In this document: in pieces, positions 7,957 to 16,161 of the stretch
Layout: every line of letters begins with the position of its first letter
Numbering within the stretch: the first letter of the stretch is position 1
Source: JAENVU01 sp046598395
Lineage (GTDB): Bacteria; Actinomycetota; Acidimicrobiia; IMCC26256; JAENVU01
DNA: 64,000 nucleotides
Direction: 5' to 3'
Assembly: GCA_046598395.1 (NCBI GenBank)
Contig: JBKJIQ010000022.1
Span: 21,205 to 85,204, forward strand
Program-made: the position numbers and the translations under genes
The notes under the pieces: generated by a model
What the model was told of the DNA's origin: nothing
Seen by the model: only the letters and a program-made list of their open reading frames with translations
The model's database searches: none

Positions 7957-7976
7957 ACCTGCATATTTCTGCAGGT
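7957..7976 (-). terminator. hairpin downstream of tRNA-Arg
   Basis: ACCTGCA and TGCAGGT form a perfect 7-bp stem with a 6-base AT-rich loop, starting 19 bases beyond the 3' end of the tRNA gene. It is a likely terminator or processing signal for the tRNA transcript. Confidence 0.5.
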
Positions 7977-7994
7977 CAGAGCGATTTTCGGGGG

Positions 7995-8066
7995 TGCCCT
8001 CGGCAGGATTCGAACCTGCGCACACGGCTCCGGAGGCCGATGCTCTATCCCCTGAGCTACGAGGGC
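7995..8066 (-). tRNA. tRNA-Arg (anticodon CCG)
   Basis: A full cloverleaf reads on the minus strand: acceptor GCCCTCG/CGAGGGC, D arm GCTC/GAGC, anticodon loop CTCCGGA giving CCG, and T arm GCAGG-TTCGAAT-CCTGC. The discriminator is A and CCA is not encoded (CCC follows). The outermost anticodon stem pair is a T-T mismatch; the other four pairs are good. It reads CGG arginine codons. Its 3' end faces the VapBC and excisionase-like region. Confidence 0.95.
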
Positions 8067-8124
8067 GGGCCGTCGAGACTACCAAGCGTCTTGCAGGGAT
8101 CGATGAGCGAAGCGCCGGGGTCTG

Positions 8125-8880
8125 TCAGGTGGTGGTGTCGGCACGGGATTCGAGACGCCGGTTGACCGCATGCAATGTGGCGCGGGCCGCGGCCTCGATT
8201 CGACTTCCCCCTGCGGCGATGCCGTGACGCGTGATCCCGTCCACATCGATCGCGCACGCCACGATCATTGAGTCATCATCGTTGTTGTGTTCGCTGAGTT
8301 CCTCCGCCCATGTAACACCGGCCTTGAGGTCGGGCACAAAGTTGGTGAGCCCGAGCAGGGTCGCCTTGGCCGCGCCGGCGATGCCTTCGCTCGCCAATGC
8401 TCGACCGATGATTCGCCGCCCGGAGAACGTCAGGTGCACTTCGAGTTCGTCGGTGTCCGGGAAGGTCAGGACCGCGAGTAACCGCACGCGGGGTCGAGTC
8501 GGTTCGATCGGGTCGTAGCCACCGCCCTCCGGGCCGGATGCTCCGGCGGTTCCGCTCGGGGCGCTGCGAGCGGGGCTGGTGTCGGTCGTGCTGGTGTCGG
8601 TGGGGGTGATGGGGGCCGGGGCGGTCGGAGCCGCTGGGACGGGCACTTCGATGGTGCGCCAGCGGACTACTTCGATCGATACCGGTTTGTCGGCGTGGCG
8701 ATGCGCGATGCGGGCGGCTTGCTGGGGCAGGGTCGACGCCGGCTGCCCTCCGGCGACCTGCACTTGGACCACGAGCAGGTCGGGCGTGTCGGTGAAACCA
8801 GCGGATCGGACGCCCGGCAGTTTTCGCAGCTCGAGCTCGAGATCGTCGAGGTTGGCGGAGTCCACGTCAGTTTCCTTCAT
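8125..8880 (-). CDS. hypothetical protein with duplicated beta-alpha domain
   Basis: A 251-residue protein I do not recognise. Residues 1-70 form one small alpha/beta domain (LDDLELELRKLPGV ... LVVQVQVAG). A Pro/Thr/Ser/Ala linker (about 80-125) follows. The C-terminal part seems to contain two related beta-beta-alpha units: VHLTFSGRRIIGRAL..AGAAKATLLGL and ACAIDVDGITRHGIA..IEAAARATLHAVN. The 'G.A....I.AA..ATL' pattern faintly recalls LeuA-type regulatory domains, but this is only resemblance. The ATG at 8880 overlaps the end of the GGDEF gene by 14 bases, implying co-expression. No signal peptide or membrane segment is visible. Confidence 0.6.
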   Translation of the reverse strand: MKETDVDSANLDDLELELRKLPGVRSAGFTDTPDLLVVQVQVAGGQPASTLPQQAARIAHRHADKPVSIEVVRWRTIEVPVPAAPTAPAPITPTDTSTTDTSPARSAPSGTAGASGPEGGGYDPIEPTRPRVRLLAVLTFPDTDELEVHLTFSGRRIIGRALASEGIAGAAKATLLGLTNFVPDLKAGVTWAEELSEHNNDDDSMIVACAIDVDGITRHGIAAGGSRIEAAARATLHAVNRRLESRADTTT

Positions 8881-9757
8881 GGCGTGCAGCCTTGGCTTCG
8901 TACAGACGGCTGTCGGCCAGCGCGACGAGTTCCTCGATGGTCTCTGCCTCGGTGGGGCACTGCGCAACGCCATAGGAGAATGGCGGACAGGACCGCTCCC
9001 CGATCTGGGCGGCTCCGATTCGCTCGAGCAGCGGCGGCACATCGTCGGGATCGGTGCTCGGCAAGATGAGCGCGAACTCGTCGCCGCCGATCCGAGCCGA
9101 GTTGTCGCCGAACCGCAGGATCTGATCGAAGCGCGCACCCAGCGCTCGGAGCGCGGCGTCACCGGCCTGGTGGCCGTCGGAATCGTTGAGCTGTTTCAAA
9201 TCGTCGAGGTCAACGAGCACCAGGGTGAATGGCCACCGGTAGCGGACACTGCGGGCCACCGACATTTCCAACAGTCGATCAAACGTGCGGCGGTCGAAGA
9301 GACCGGTGAGCGGGTCGTGCCACGAGTCGTAGCGCAAGACCTCCATGCGCAGTGCGACGACACACAAGCTGGTCACGAGTGACGCATCAACCCTCCCGGC
9401 GGTCAAAGCCGGGTCGGTATACAGGCCGGGTGCGGCGTCCAACAGCGCCTCGCCGCCGGGGTCATCGAGTGGTTTGCGGCCGGCGCGAAACACCTGGCGA
9501 CCAAGCCCCGGCTCTTCGAGCACCACGGCCGCATCCGCCAGATCGTGATCCGCGACGAGCGTGTCGAGCGCGTGATAGATGATTGCGAGTCCGCTCTGAC
9601 TGGTGGTCAGTTCGCCCACCATTTCGGTCCCGAGGTCGTTCATGGCGTCACCGGCGTCGGGCGGCGGGAAGAGCTGATGCGCAACGGGGTGGGGCTCGGC
9701 GTCGGTGGGCAGCAGCGCAGCCAAGCCGCGCCCGAGTCCGCCTTGTCGTGCCACCAC
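8867..9757 (-). CDS. GGDEF diguanylate cyclase with ParB-like N-terminal peptide
   Basis: A 296-residue soluble protein. Residues 1-19 (VARQGGLGRGLAALLPTD) match the N-terminal peptide of chromosomal ParB proteins that contacts ParA. Residues about 45-140 look like a GAF-type sensory region. Residues 145-296 are a GGDEF domain with DPLTGLFDRR, an intact GGDEF at 224-228 and an RxxD inhibitory site (RFGD, 215-218) exactly five residues before it, so it should make cyclic di-GMP under product inhibition. The GTG start has GGGAG 5 bases upstream. It overlaps the downstream unknown gene. Confidence 0.88.
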   Translation of the reverse strand: MVARQGGLGRGLAALLPTDAEPHPVAHQLFPPPDAGDAMNDLGTEMVGELTTSQSGLAIIYHALDTLVADHDLADAAVVLEEPGLGRQVFRAGRKPLDDPGGEALLDAAPGLYTDPALTAGRVDASLVTSLCVVALRMEVLRYDSWHDPLTGLFDRRTFDRLLEMSVARSVRYRWPFTLVLVDLDDLKQLNDSDGHQAGDAALRALGARFDQILRFGDNSARIGGDEFALILPSTDPDDVPPLLERIGAAQIGERSCPPFSYGVAQCPTEAETIEELVALADSRLYEAKAARHEGN

Positions 9758-9809
9758 GATGCTCCCAACCAGTGTTGACTTGCCACGCGCTTCGCCCCTT
9801 GACCTTGCC

Positions 9810-9838
9810 CGTCAGACCGTTCTGTCCTCTGTCTGACG
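9810..9838. repeat. inverted repeat upstream of argS
   Basis: CGTCAGAC (9810-9817) and GTCTGACG (9831-9838) are perfect 8-base arms around a 13-base loop. They lie in the roughly 200-base gap between the divergent GGDEF gene and argS. It could be an operator or an RNA hairpin in the argS leader. Nothing else was recognised in the gap. Confidence 0.4.
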
Positions 9839-9964
9839 AGATGTCCAGATTATCGGCCACGGAACGTGTTCGCACGTTGTTGGCCGATTTGGACACGATA
9901 CCGATCTGGCAGCATGACGACGGGCGGGGAAACGGGAACTTTTACGCGGAGTTCCGGAGCGGGC

Positions 9965-11647
9965 GTGTGCGATGCTGACCGGCCCGTGATTGCCGACGAC
10001 CTTGCCTCCGCCGTCGCGGCCGCGTTGAGGGTCGCGGAGCTACCCGGTCCACCGTCGGGAATCGAGATCGTTCCCGCGCGCAATCGTGAGCACGGAGATT
10101 GGCAGACCAACACCGCGTTGATCTTGGCAACAATCGTGGGCGCACCACCGCGGGAGGTGGCCTCGAAGATTGTCGCTGCGCTTCATGGCGCGCCGCCCCG
10201 TCACGTTGAGCGGATCGAGATTGCCGGGCCAGGTTTCATCAACTTCTTTCTTGCCCCTACGTGGCTCCACGACGTCCTCCGTACCGCGGTCGCGGCCGGC
10301 CCGAAGTTCGGTCATGGCGATGCCTACGCCGGGATGCGCATCAATCTCGAGTTCGTGTCCGCGAATCCGACCGGCCCGCTTCACGCAGGTGGCGGTCGGT
10401 GGGTGGCCGTGGGCGACGCGATTGCGAACCTGCTCGCCGCCCAGGCCGCAGAGGTTCACCGCGAGTACTACCTGAACGACGCCGGCGCCCAGCTTGATGT
10501 CTTTACCGCGTCCTTGATGGCGCGCTACCGCGGTGAACTGCCGCCGGAGAACGGATACCACGGCGCCTATCTGACGGACCTGGCCGTGGCCATGCGCGAC
10601 GCACTGGGTGACGAGGTCGACGATGCGGCCGCGATGGTCTGGGGTTACCGGGCCGTTGTCGACGCGCTGCGAGACGACCTCGCGCGGATCGGCGTCCATT
10701 TCGACACATGGTTTTCCGAACGCACCTTGCACGAGCGTGGCGATGTTGGCGAGGTGCTCGAAGCGTTGCGCACCGCGGGCCATACGTTCGAGCAGGACGG
10801 TGCCGAATGGCTCGCCAGCGAGTCGCTCGGCGATCAGCGGAATCGGGTGCTGGTCCGATCGAACGGGACCACCACCTATCTCACCAACGACCTGGCGTAT
10901 CACCGCGACAAGGTGCGCCGGGGCTGGGATCACCTGATCGACATCTGGGGCGCGGATCATCACGGTCAGGTCAAGTCGTTACAAGTTGGGTTGCGGGCGC
11001 TCGGCATCGGTACCGACGAGGCTCCGGAGCCTGAGATCATCCTCGGTCAGCTCGTAAAGTTGGAACGCCGTGGTGAACTCGTGCGCCTGTCGAAGCGAGC
11101 GGGCAACATCATCACGCTCGCCGACATTCTCGACGACGTCGATCCCGACGTGGCCCGCCTCACGTTTCTCCTGCAGAGCATCGACACCACGCTCACCTTT
11201 GACCTCGATGTGGTGACGTCGCAGTCGATGGAGAATCCCGTTTACTACGTGCAGTATGCCCACGCGCGAGTCGCGTCGATCGCTCGGCGCGCCGCTGAGG
11301 CCGGGATCACGCGAGCGCCGCTCGCCGATGTGGATCTGTCGGTGTTGGTGCACGAGCGCGAACTGGATCTACTGCGATCGCTGGCGGAGTATCCCGCAAT
11401 GTTGCGGGGCGCCGCGGAACTGCGCGCGCCCCACCGCGTGACCACATGGGTGCGCGAGTTTGCCGCACGGCTCCACGGCTTTTACCGCGATTGTCGGGTG
11501 ATGACGGACGACGCCGAACTCACGCAGGCGCGCCTCTGGCTGGCGGAGTCCGTGCGTATCGGCCTCGCTGGTGCCCTGGGAATTCTGGGCGTGAGTGCGC
11601 CGGACTTCATGGAACGTCTCGCCGCTGAAGAAGACGAAGCCGAGTGA
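9965..11647 (+). CDS. argS: arginyl-tRNA synthetase
   Basis: A class I synthetase of 560 residues that charges tRNA-Arg. The N-terminal Add1-like domain is followed by the catalytic core with the HIGH-type motif as PLHAGG (H140) and the KMSK-type motif as RLSKRAG (K377). The C-terminal DALR anticodon-binding domain (VYYVQYAHARVASI to DFMERL) is complete. The GTG at 9965 is chosen because GGAG lies 5 bases upstream; a later GTG at 9986 lacks a site. lysA starts inside its stop codon (GTGA), so argS heads an argS-lysA unit, a common actinobacterial pairing. Confidence 0.95.
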   Translation: MCDADRPVIADDLASAVAAALRVAELPGPPSGIEIVPARNREHGDWQTNTALILATIVGAPPREVASKIVAALHGAPPRHVERIEIAGPGFINFFLAPTWLHDVLRTAVAAGPKFGHGDAYAGMRINLEFVSANPTGPLHAGGGRWVAVGDAIANLLAAQAAEVHREYYLNDAGAQLDVFTASLMARYRGELPPENGYHGAYLTDLAVAMRDALGDEVDDAAAMVWGYRAVVDALRDDLARIGVHFDTWFSERTLHERGDVGEVLEALRTAGHTFEQDGAEWLASESLGDQRNRVLVRSNGTTTYLTNDLAYHRDKVRRGWDHLIDIWGADHHGQVKSLQVGLRALGIGTDEAPEPEIILGQLVKLERRGELVRLSKRAGNIITLADILDDVDPDVARLTFLLQSIDTTLTFDLDVVTSQSMENPVYYVQYAHARVASIARRAAEAGITRAPLADVDLSVLVHERELDLLRSLAEYPAMLRGAAELRAPHRVTTWVREFAARLHGFYRDCRVMTDDAELTQARLWLAESVRIGLAGALGILGVSAPDFMERLAAEEDEAE

Positions 11648-12885
11648 CCAGCGATCCTTTCGATATCACCTTGGTGCCGCCGGGGTTGCGTGGTCTGGAT
11701 CTCGAAGGACTCGCAGCCGAGTTCGGAACCCCGCTGTTCGTCTATGACGAAGACCATCTGCGTGCCCGATGCGCGGAGTACGTCAAGCAGTTCGGTGCCG
11801 ACAATGTTGCGTTCGCGGGGAAGTCGTTTCTTTGTACCGCGATGGTGCAGCTGATCGCGGAAGAGGGCCTCCACCTCGACGTTGCGACCGGCGGCGAACT
11901 CCATGTTGCACTTCACGCAGGATTTCCTGCGGCGCGATTGGTGATGCACGGCAACAACAAGAGTGACGAGGAGATCGCCGCGGCGCGCGACGCCGGCGTC
12001 GGCCGGATCGTGGCAGATTCCTTCGATGAGATCGATCGCCTCGAGCGCATTGGGTTCTCGGGTGATGTCCTGGTGCGGGTCACGCCCGGCGTCGAGGCGC
12101 ACACCCACGAGTACATCGAGACGGGAACCGACACCTCGAAGTTCGGCTTTACCGTCTCCACCGGCGCGGCGGCTCACGCCGTGGCGCGCGTCGTGGCTTC
12201 AGATCAACTGCACTTCGGCGGTATTCACGCACACATCGGGTCGCAGGTGTTCCGCCTCGATTCCTACGCGCAAGCCGCGGCCGTCGTCGGGCGTTTCGCA
12301 GCTGTGTGTGAGCGCGCCACCGGTGTGGCGATCCCGCTCGTGAACCTCGGGGGAGGGTTGGGCGCGCGTTACCTGGCGGAGGACACGGATCCCTCGGTGG
12401 CGGAATACGCGGCCGCGCTGCGAACCGGACTCGGGAATCGGCGGGTCATGGTGGAACCAGGTCGGTCGATTGCCGCGGTGGCCGGGATCACGCTGTATCG
12501 AGTGGGGACCGTCAAGGAGATCCCGGGCGGTCGGACCTATGTCGCAGTCGACGGCGGCATGAGCGACAATCCGCGGCCCGTTCTTTACGGAGCGGGCTAC
12601 GAGGCTTACCTCGCTCGGTGTCCCGAGGCGTCGCGGCCACTCGCGGCCGCGGTTGCCGGCAAACACTGTGAACAGGGTGACGTGATCGTTCCCGATGCGC
12701 ACCTTCCCGGGGACGTCGCAGTTGGTGACCTGCTCGTCACTCCGGTCACCGGCGCCTACGGCTACTCCATGGCGAGCAATTACAACAAGGTGCCCCGGCC
12801 GGCGGTGGTGTTCGTGCGCGGCGCCGTCCCCCGCGTGGTGGTGCGTCGTGAGACCGTCGAGGATCTCGTCCGTTTGGACGCGTAA
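11644..12885 (+). CDS. lysA: diaminopimelate decarboxylase
   Basis: A 413-residue PLP enzyme converting meso-diaminopimelate to lysine. The PLP lysine is K60 in AFAGKSF. The fold-type III barrel shows HGNNKSDEEI, HAHIGSQ, NLGGGLGARY, EPGRSIAAVAG and the C-terminal GAYGYSMASNYN, with the cysteine motif GKHCEQGD. Length is normal. It is coupled to argS by GTGA, and hom follows 31 bases later, so aspartate-family amino acid genes cluster here. Confidence 0.95.
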   Translation: MTSDPFDITLVPPGLRGLDLEGLAAEFGTPLFVYDEDHLRARCAEYVKQFGADNVAFAGKSFLCTAMVQLIAEEGLHLDVATGGELHVALHAGFPAARLVMHGNNKSDEEIAAARDAGVGRIVADSFDEIDRLERIGFSGDVLVRVTPGVEAHTHEYIETGTDTSKFGFTVSTGAAAHAVARVVASDQLHFGGIHAHIGSQVFRLDSYAQAAAVVGRFAAVCERATGVAIPLVNLGGGLGARYLAEDTDPSVAEYAAALRTGLGNRRVMVEPGRSIAAVAGITLYRVGTVKEIPGGRTYVAVDGGMSDNPRPVLYGAGYEAYLARCPEASRPLAAAVAGKHCEQGDVIVPDAHLPGDVAVGDLLVTPVTGAYGYSMASNYNKVPRPAVVFVRGAVPRVVVRRETVEDLVRLDA

Positions 12886-12916
12886 GCGTACGAGTCCCGT
12901 GAGAGACTGCGTTCCT

Positions 12917-14209
12917 ATGACGACACGATCGGTGAATATCGGGCTGCTCGGATGCGGCCACGTGGGCTCGGCACTGGTGCGCTTGATCACGGAGAACGGC
13001 GCGGAAATCGAAGCGCGGAGTGGCGTCCACCTCGAAGTGAAGCGCATCGCGGTGCGCAACCTCGCCCGAGAACGCGACGTTGCGCTGCCGGCATCGGTCT
13101 TCACCCACGACGGCGCATCGGTGGTGACCGCAGACGACGTTGATGTGGTGGTTGAAGTGATCGGCGGGATCGAGCCGGCACGCGAACTGATCATCGAAGC
13201 GTTGAAGGCAGGCAAGCCCGTCGTCACCGCGAATAAGGAGTTGCTTGCCAACGTCGGGCGCGAGCTGTTTCAAACCGCGGAGGGTGCCGGTGTCGACCTG
13301 TTGTTCGAAGCGTCGGTGGCGGGAGGAATACCGCTGATCCGCCCGCTGCGCGAATCGTTGGCAGGTGACCGCATCCGGCGGATCATGGGCATTGTCAACG
13401 GGACCACGAACTACATCCTCAGCCGCATGTCAGATTCCGGGGCGTCCTTCAGCGATGCCTTGGCGGAAGCGCAAACTCTTGGGTACGCGGAGCGTGACCC
13501 CACGGCCGACGTCGAGGGCTTCGACGCCGCCGCCAAGGCCGCGATCATCGCGTCGATCGCGTTTGGTGCCCGCGTGGTCGCCGGCGACGTGTACCGCGAG
13601 GGGATCAGCGAGTTGTCCGACGCTGATATCGCCTCGGCCCGCGAGCTTGGCTACGCGGTGAAGTTGTTGGCAGTAGCGGAGGAATCGGAACGGGGCGTGG
13701 CCGTGCGAGTGCACCCGACGATGCTGCCGCTCGCGCACCCGCTCGCGTCGGTGAACGATTCCTTCAATGCCTTGTTCATCGAGGCCGACGCGGTGGGAGA
13801 GCTGATGTTCTACGGCCGCGGTGCCGGTGGGATGCCGACGGCGAGTGCGGTGCTCGGTGACGTGATTGATGCCGCCAAGAACATCGTGAGTGGAGCGCGG
13901 GGCGCCACCATCGGGACGCTCGCCCGTAAGCCGATCCGACCGATCGACGAGGTCGAGAGTCAGTTCTACCTCCAACTCGAAGTGGCCGATGAGCCAGGCG
14001 TGCTGGCCGCGATTGCGGAACAGTTCGGCAGTCATCGGGTCTCGATCAAGTCGATGCAGCAGGTGGGGATCGGTGACGGCGCGCGGTTGATCTTCATCAC
14101 CCACCTCGCCCGAGAAGCCGATGTTCGCGCCACGATTCACGAGCTGCGCGACGTCCCCGCTGTCCACCGGGTTGGGTCGGTGCTTCGGGTCATGGGCGAC
14201 GAAGGATGA
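12917..14209 (+). CDS. hom: homoserine dehydrogenase
   Basis: A 430-residue enzyme reducing aspartate semialdehyde to homoserine. An N-terminal Rossmann motif (IGLLGCGHVGSALV), the catalytic region (VTANKELLAN, GIVNGTTNYIL, DPTADVEGFDAAAKA) and a C-terminal ACT domain (about 350-430, FYLQLEVADEPGVLAAIAEQF) are present. The ACT domain implies threonine feedback. The ATG is set by homology of the Rossmann start. It overlaps thrC by ATGA. Confidence 0.96.
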   Translation: MTTRSVNIGLLGCGHVGSALVRLITENGAEIEARSGVHLEVKRIAVRNLARERDVALPASVFTHDGASVVTADDVDVVVEVIGGIEPARELIIEALKAGKPVVTANKELLANVGRELFQTAEGAGVDLLFEASVAGGIPLIRPLRESLAGDRIRRIMGIVNGTTNYILSRMSDSGASFSDALAEAQTLGYAERDPTADVEGFDAAAKAAIIASIAFGARVVAGDVYREGISELSDADIASARELGYAVKLLAVAEESERGVAVRVHPTMLPLAHPLASVNDSFNALFIEADAVGELMFYGRGAGGMPTASAVLGDVIDAAKNIVSGARGATIGTLARKPIRPIDEVESQFYLQLEVADEPGVLAAIAEQFGSHRVSIKSMQQVGIGDGARLIFITHLAREADVRATIHELRDVPAVHRVGSVLRVMGDEG

Positions 14210-15288
14210 GCCCGACCCCGCCGTACCAAAAGAGTGCAAGTGGGTGGCCCGGCCTGATCGAGGCGTACCGCGAGTACTTGCCGGTCACGGACACGACACC
14301 GGTGGTGACCTTGCTCGAGGGCAACACGCCGCTCGTGCCGGCGCCGCGTTTGTCCGAGGAGCTCGGGCTCGATATCTACCTCAAGGTCGAGGGCGCGAAC
14401 CCCACGGGTTCTTTCAAGGATCGCGGCATGACGATGGCGATCACGAAGGCCAAGGAATCCGACGCTCAAGTGGTGGTGTGCGCGTCCACGGGGAACACCT
14501 CCGCGAGTGCCGCGGCGTACGCGGCTCGCGCCGGGCTCACCTGTGGTGTAGTGATCCCCGAGGGAAAGATTGCGCTCGGCAAGCTGGCCCAGGCATTGAT
14601 TCATGGTGCGAAGGTCGTCCAAATCCGCGGCAACTTCGATCAGGCTCTCGATGTCGTGCGCGAGCTCGGTCACGTGGACGGTGTCACCGTGGTGAACTCG
14701 ATCAACCCCTTCCGGATTGAAGGTCAGAAGACCGCAGCATTCGAGATCATCGAGGTGCTCGGTGACGCGCCGGACGTCCATTGCATCCCGGTGGGCAACG
14801 CAGGGAACATCACCGCGTATTGGAAGGGCTACCGCGAGTACGAGGAGATGGGGCGCGCCAAGCGCTCTCCCCGCATGCTGGGCTGGCAGGCCCAGGGCGC
14901 GGCTCCGCTGGTGCTCGGAGCACCGGTCTTGCATCCCGAGACGATCGCGACGGCCATCCGGATCGGCAATCCCGCGAGCTGGGATGGTGCGATCGAGGCG
15001 CGTGACGAGTCCGGTGGCGCGATCGACATGGTGAGCGACGACGAAATTCTTGCCGCGTATCGGTTGTTGGCCACGACCGAAGGGGTTTTCGTGGAACCGG
15101 CGTCGGCATCTTCGGTGGCGGGTTTGATCCGAGCCTGTGACCTCGGCATGGTCGAGTCCGGTGAACGAGTGGTGTGCACGGTGACCGGCCACGGGCTAAA
15201 GGACCCGCAGACCGCCATCGGCCAGGTGGCGTTGGCGGACCCCGTGGCCGCCGAGCTGGCGGCCGTCGCGGCCGAACTGGGCTTGTAA
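14206..15288 (+). CDS. thrC: threonine synthase
   Basis: A 360-residue PLP enzyme converting O-phosphohomoserine to threonine. The PLP lysine is K71 in NPTGSFKDRGM; CASTGNTSASAAAYAARAG and VGNAGNITAYWKGY bind substrate and cofactor. It is coupled to hom by ATGA. No GHMP-type homoserine kinase (thrB) follows, as it often does in actinobacteria; the next candidate for that step in the window is the iPGM-like gene at 17450. Confidence 0.95.
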   Translation: MSPTPPYQKSASGWPGLIEAYREYLPVTDTTPVVTLLEGNTPLVPAPRLSEELGLDIYLKVEGANPTGSFKDRGMTMAITKAKESDAQVVVCASTGNTSASAAAYAARAGLTCGVVIPEGKIALGKLAQALIHGAKVVQIRGNFDQALDVVRELGHVDGVTVVNSINPFRIEGQKTAAFEIIEVLGDAPDVHCIPVGNAGNITAYWKGYREYEEMGRAKRSPRMLGWQAQGAAPLVLGAPVLHPETIATAIRIGNPASWDGAIEARDESGGAIDMVSDDEILAAYRLLATTEGVFVEPASASSVAGLIRACDLGMVESGERVVCTVTGHGLKDPQTAIGQVALADPVAAELAAVAAELGL

Positions 15289-15365
15289 CCCAGGGATCAA
15301 CGGCCCCGAGCGCGAGCGCCGAGGGCGTGCGCGAGACTCTCGGAACTCACTGATGGAGGTTCGTC

Positions 15366-16151
15366 ATGGCTCGACCTGTTGCTCTCGTCACCGGCGCGTC
15401 CGCCGGAATCGGTCGCGCGTTTGCCGAGGCGTTCGCGGCCAGGCAGTACGACCTGATCGTCGTCGCCCGCGATACCGCTCGCCTCGAGGCGCTCGCCAAG
15501 GAACTTGAAGCCGCGCATGGCGTCACCGCCGAGGTGCTGACTGCGGATCTCTCCGATCCGATCGCGTTGGCGACGGTGGAGGCGCGACTCTCGGACGGGG
15601 ATCGCCCCGTTGAGGTCGTCGTGAACAACGCGGGCTTCGGCACTTGGGGAACGTTTCACGCGATGCCGCTCGACCGGGAGGAACAAGAGATCCAAGTCAA
15701 TGTGGTGGCACTCGTGCGCCTGACCCACGCGGCGCTGCCCAACATGATCGAACGCCGCGACGGAGGAGTCATCAACGTTGCGTCCATCGCGGCGATGCAG
15801 CCGACTCCTGCGAACGCGGTCTACGGCGCAACCAAAGCCTTCGTCAACAGCTTTACCCAGGCGATACACGAGGAGCTGAAGGGCACCGGCGTGAAATGTC
15901 TGTCGCTGTGTCCCGGCTTCACCCGCACAGAGTTTCAGGCGCGGGCGGGTGTCGATTCGGCGGAGATCCCGGACTTCCTGTGGCAGTCCTCGGCGGAGGT
16001 CGTGGAGCACGCGATGAAGTCGTTCGACAAGGGTAAGGCAGTCTGTGTGCCGGGGGCGCTCAATCGCGCGACTGCGGGGTTCAGTGCGACGGCGCCCTCC
16101 GGGATCACCCGGCGCATCGCCGCCGCGGTCGTCAAGCGCGCCGAAAAATAG
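15366..16151 (+). CDS. short-chain dehydrogenase/reductase
   Basis: A 261-residue classical SDR. The NAD(P)-binding motif is TGASAGIG (9-16), then NNAG (87-90), with catalytic S140 (NVASIA), Y153 and K157 (VYGATK). R35 after the second strand (VVAR) suggests NADPH preference. Resemblance is to SDR proteins annotated as SadH/DltE-like oxidoreductases; the substrate cannot be told. GGAGG lies 5 bases before the ATG. It ends 10 bases from a convergent gene. Confidence 0.88.
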   Translation: MARPVALVTGASAGIGRAFAEAFAARQYDLIVVARDTARLEALAKELEAAHGVTAEVLTADLSDPIALATVEARLSDGDRPVEVVVNNAGFGTWGTFHAMPLDREEQEIQVNVVALVRLTHAALPNMIERRDGGVINVASIAAMQPTPANAVYGATKAFVNSFTQAIHEELKGTGVKCLSLCPGFTRTEFQARAGVDSAEIPDFLWQSSAEVVEHAMKSFDKGKAVCVPGALNRATAGFSATAPSGITRRIAAAVVKRAEK

Positions 16152-16161
16152 CGCGCCCTGG

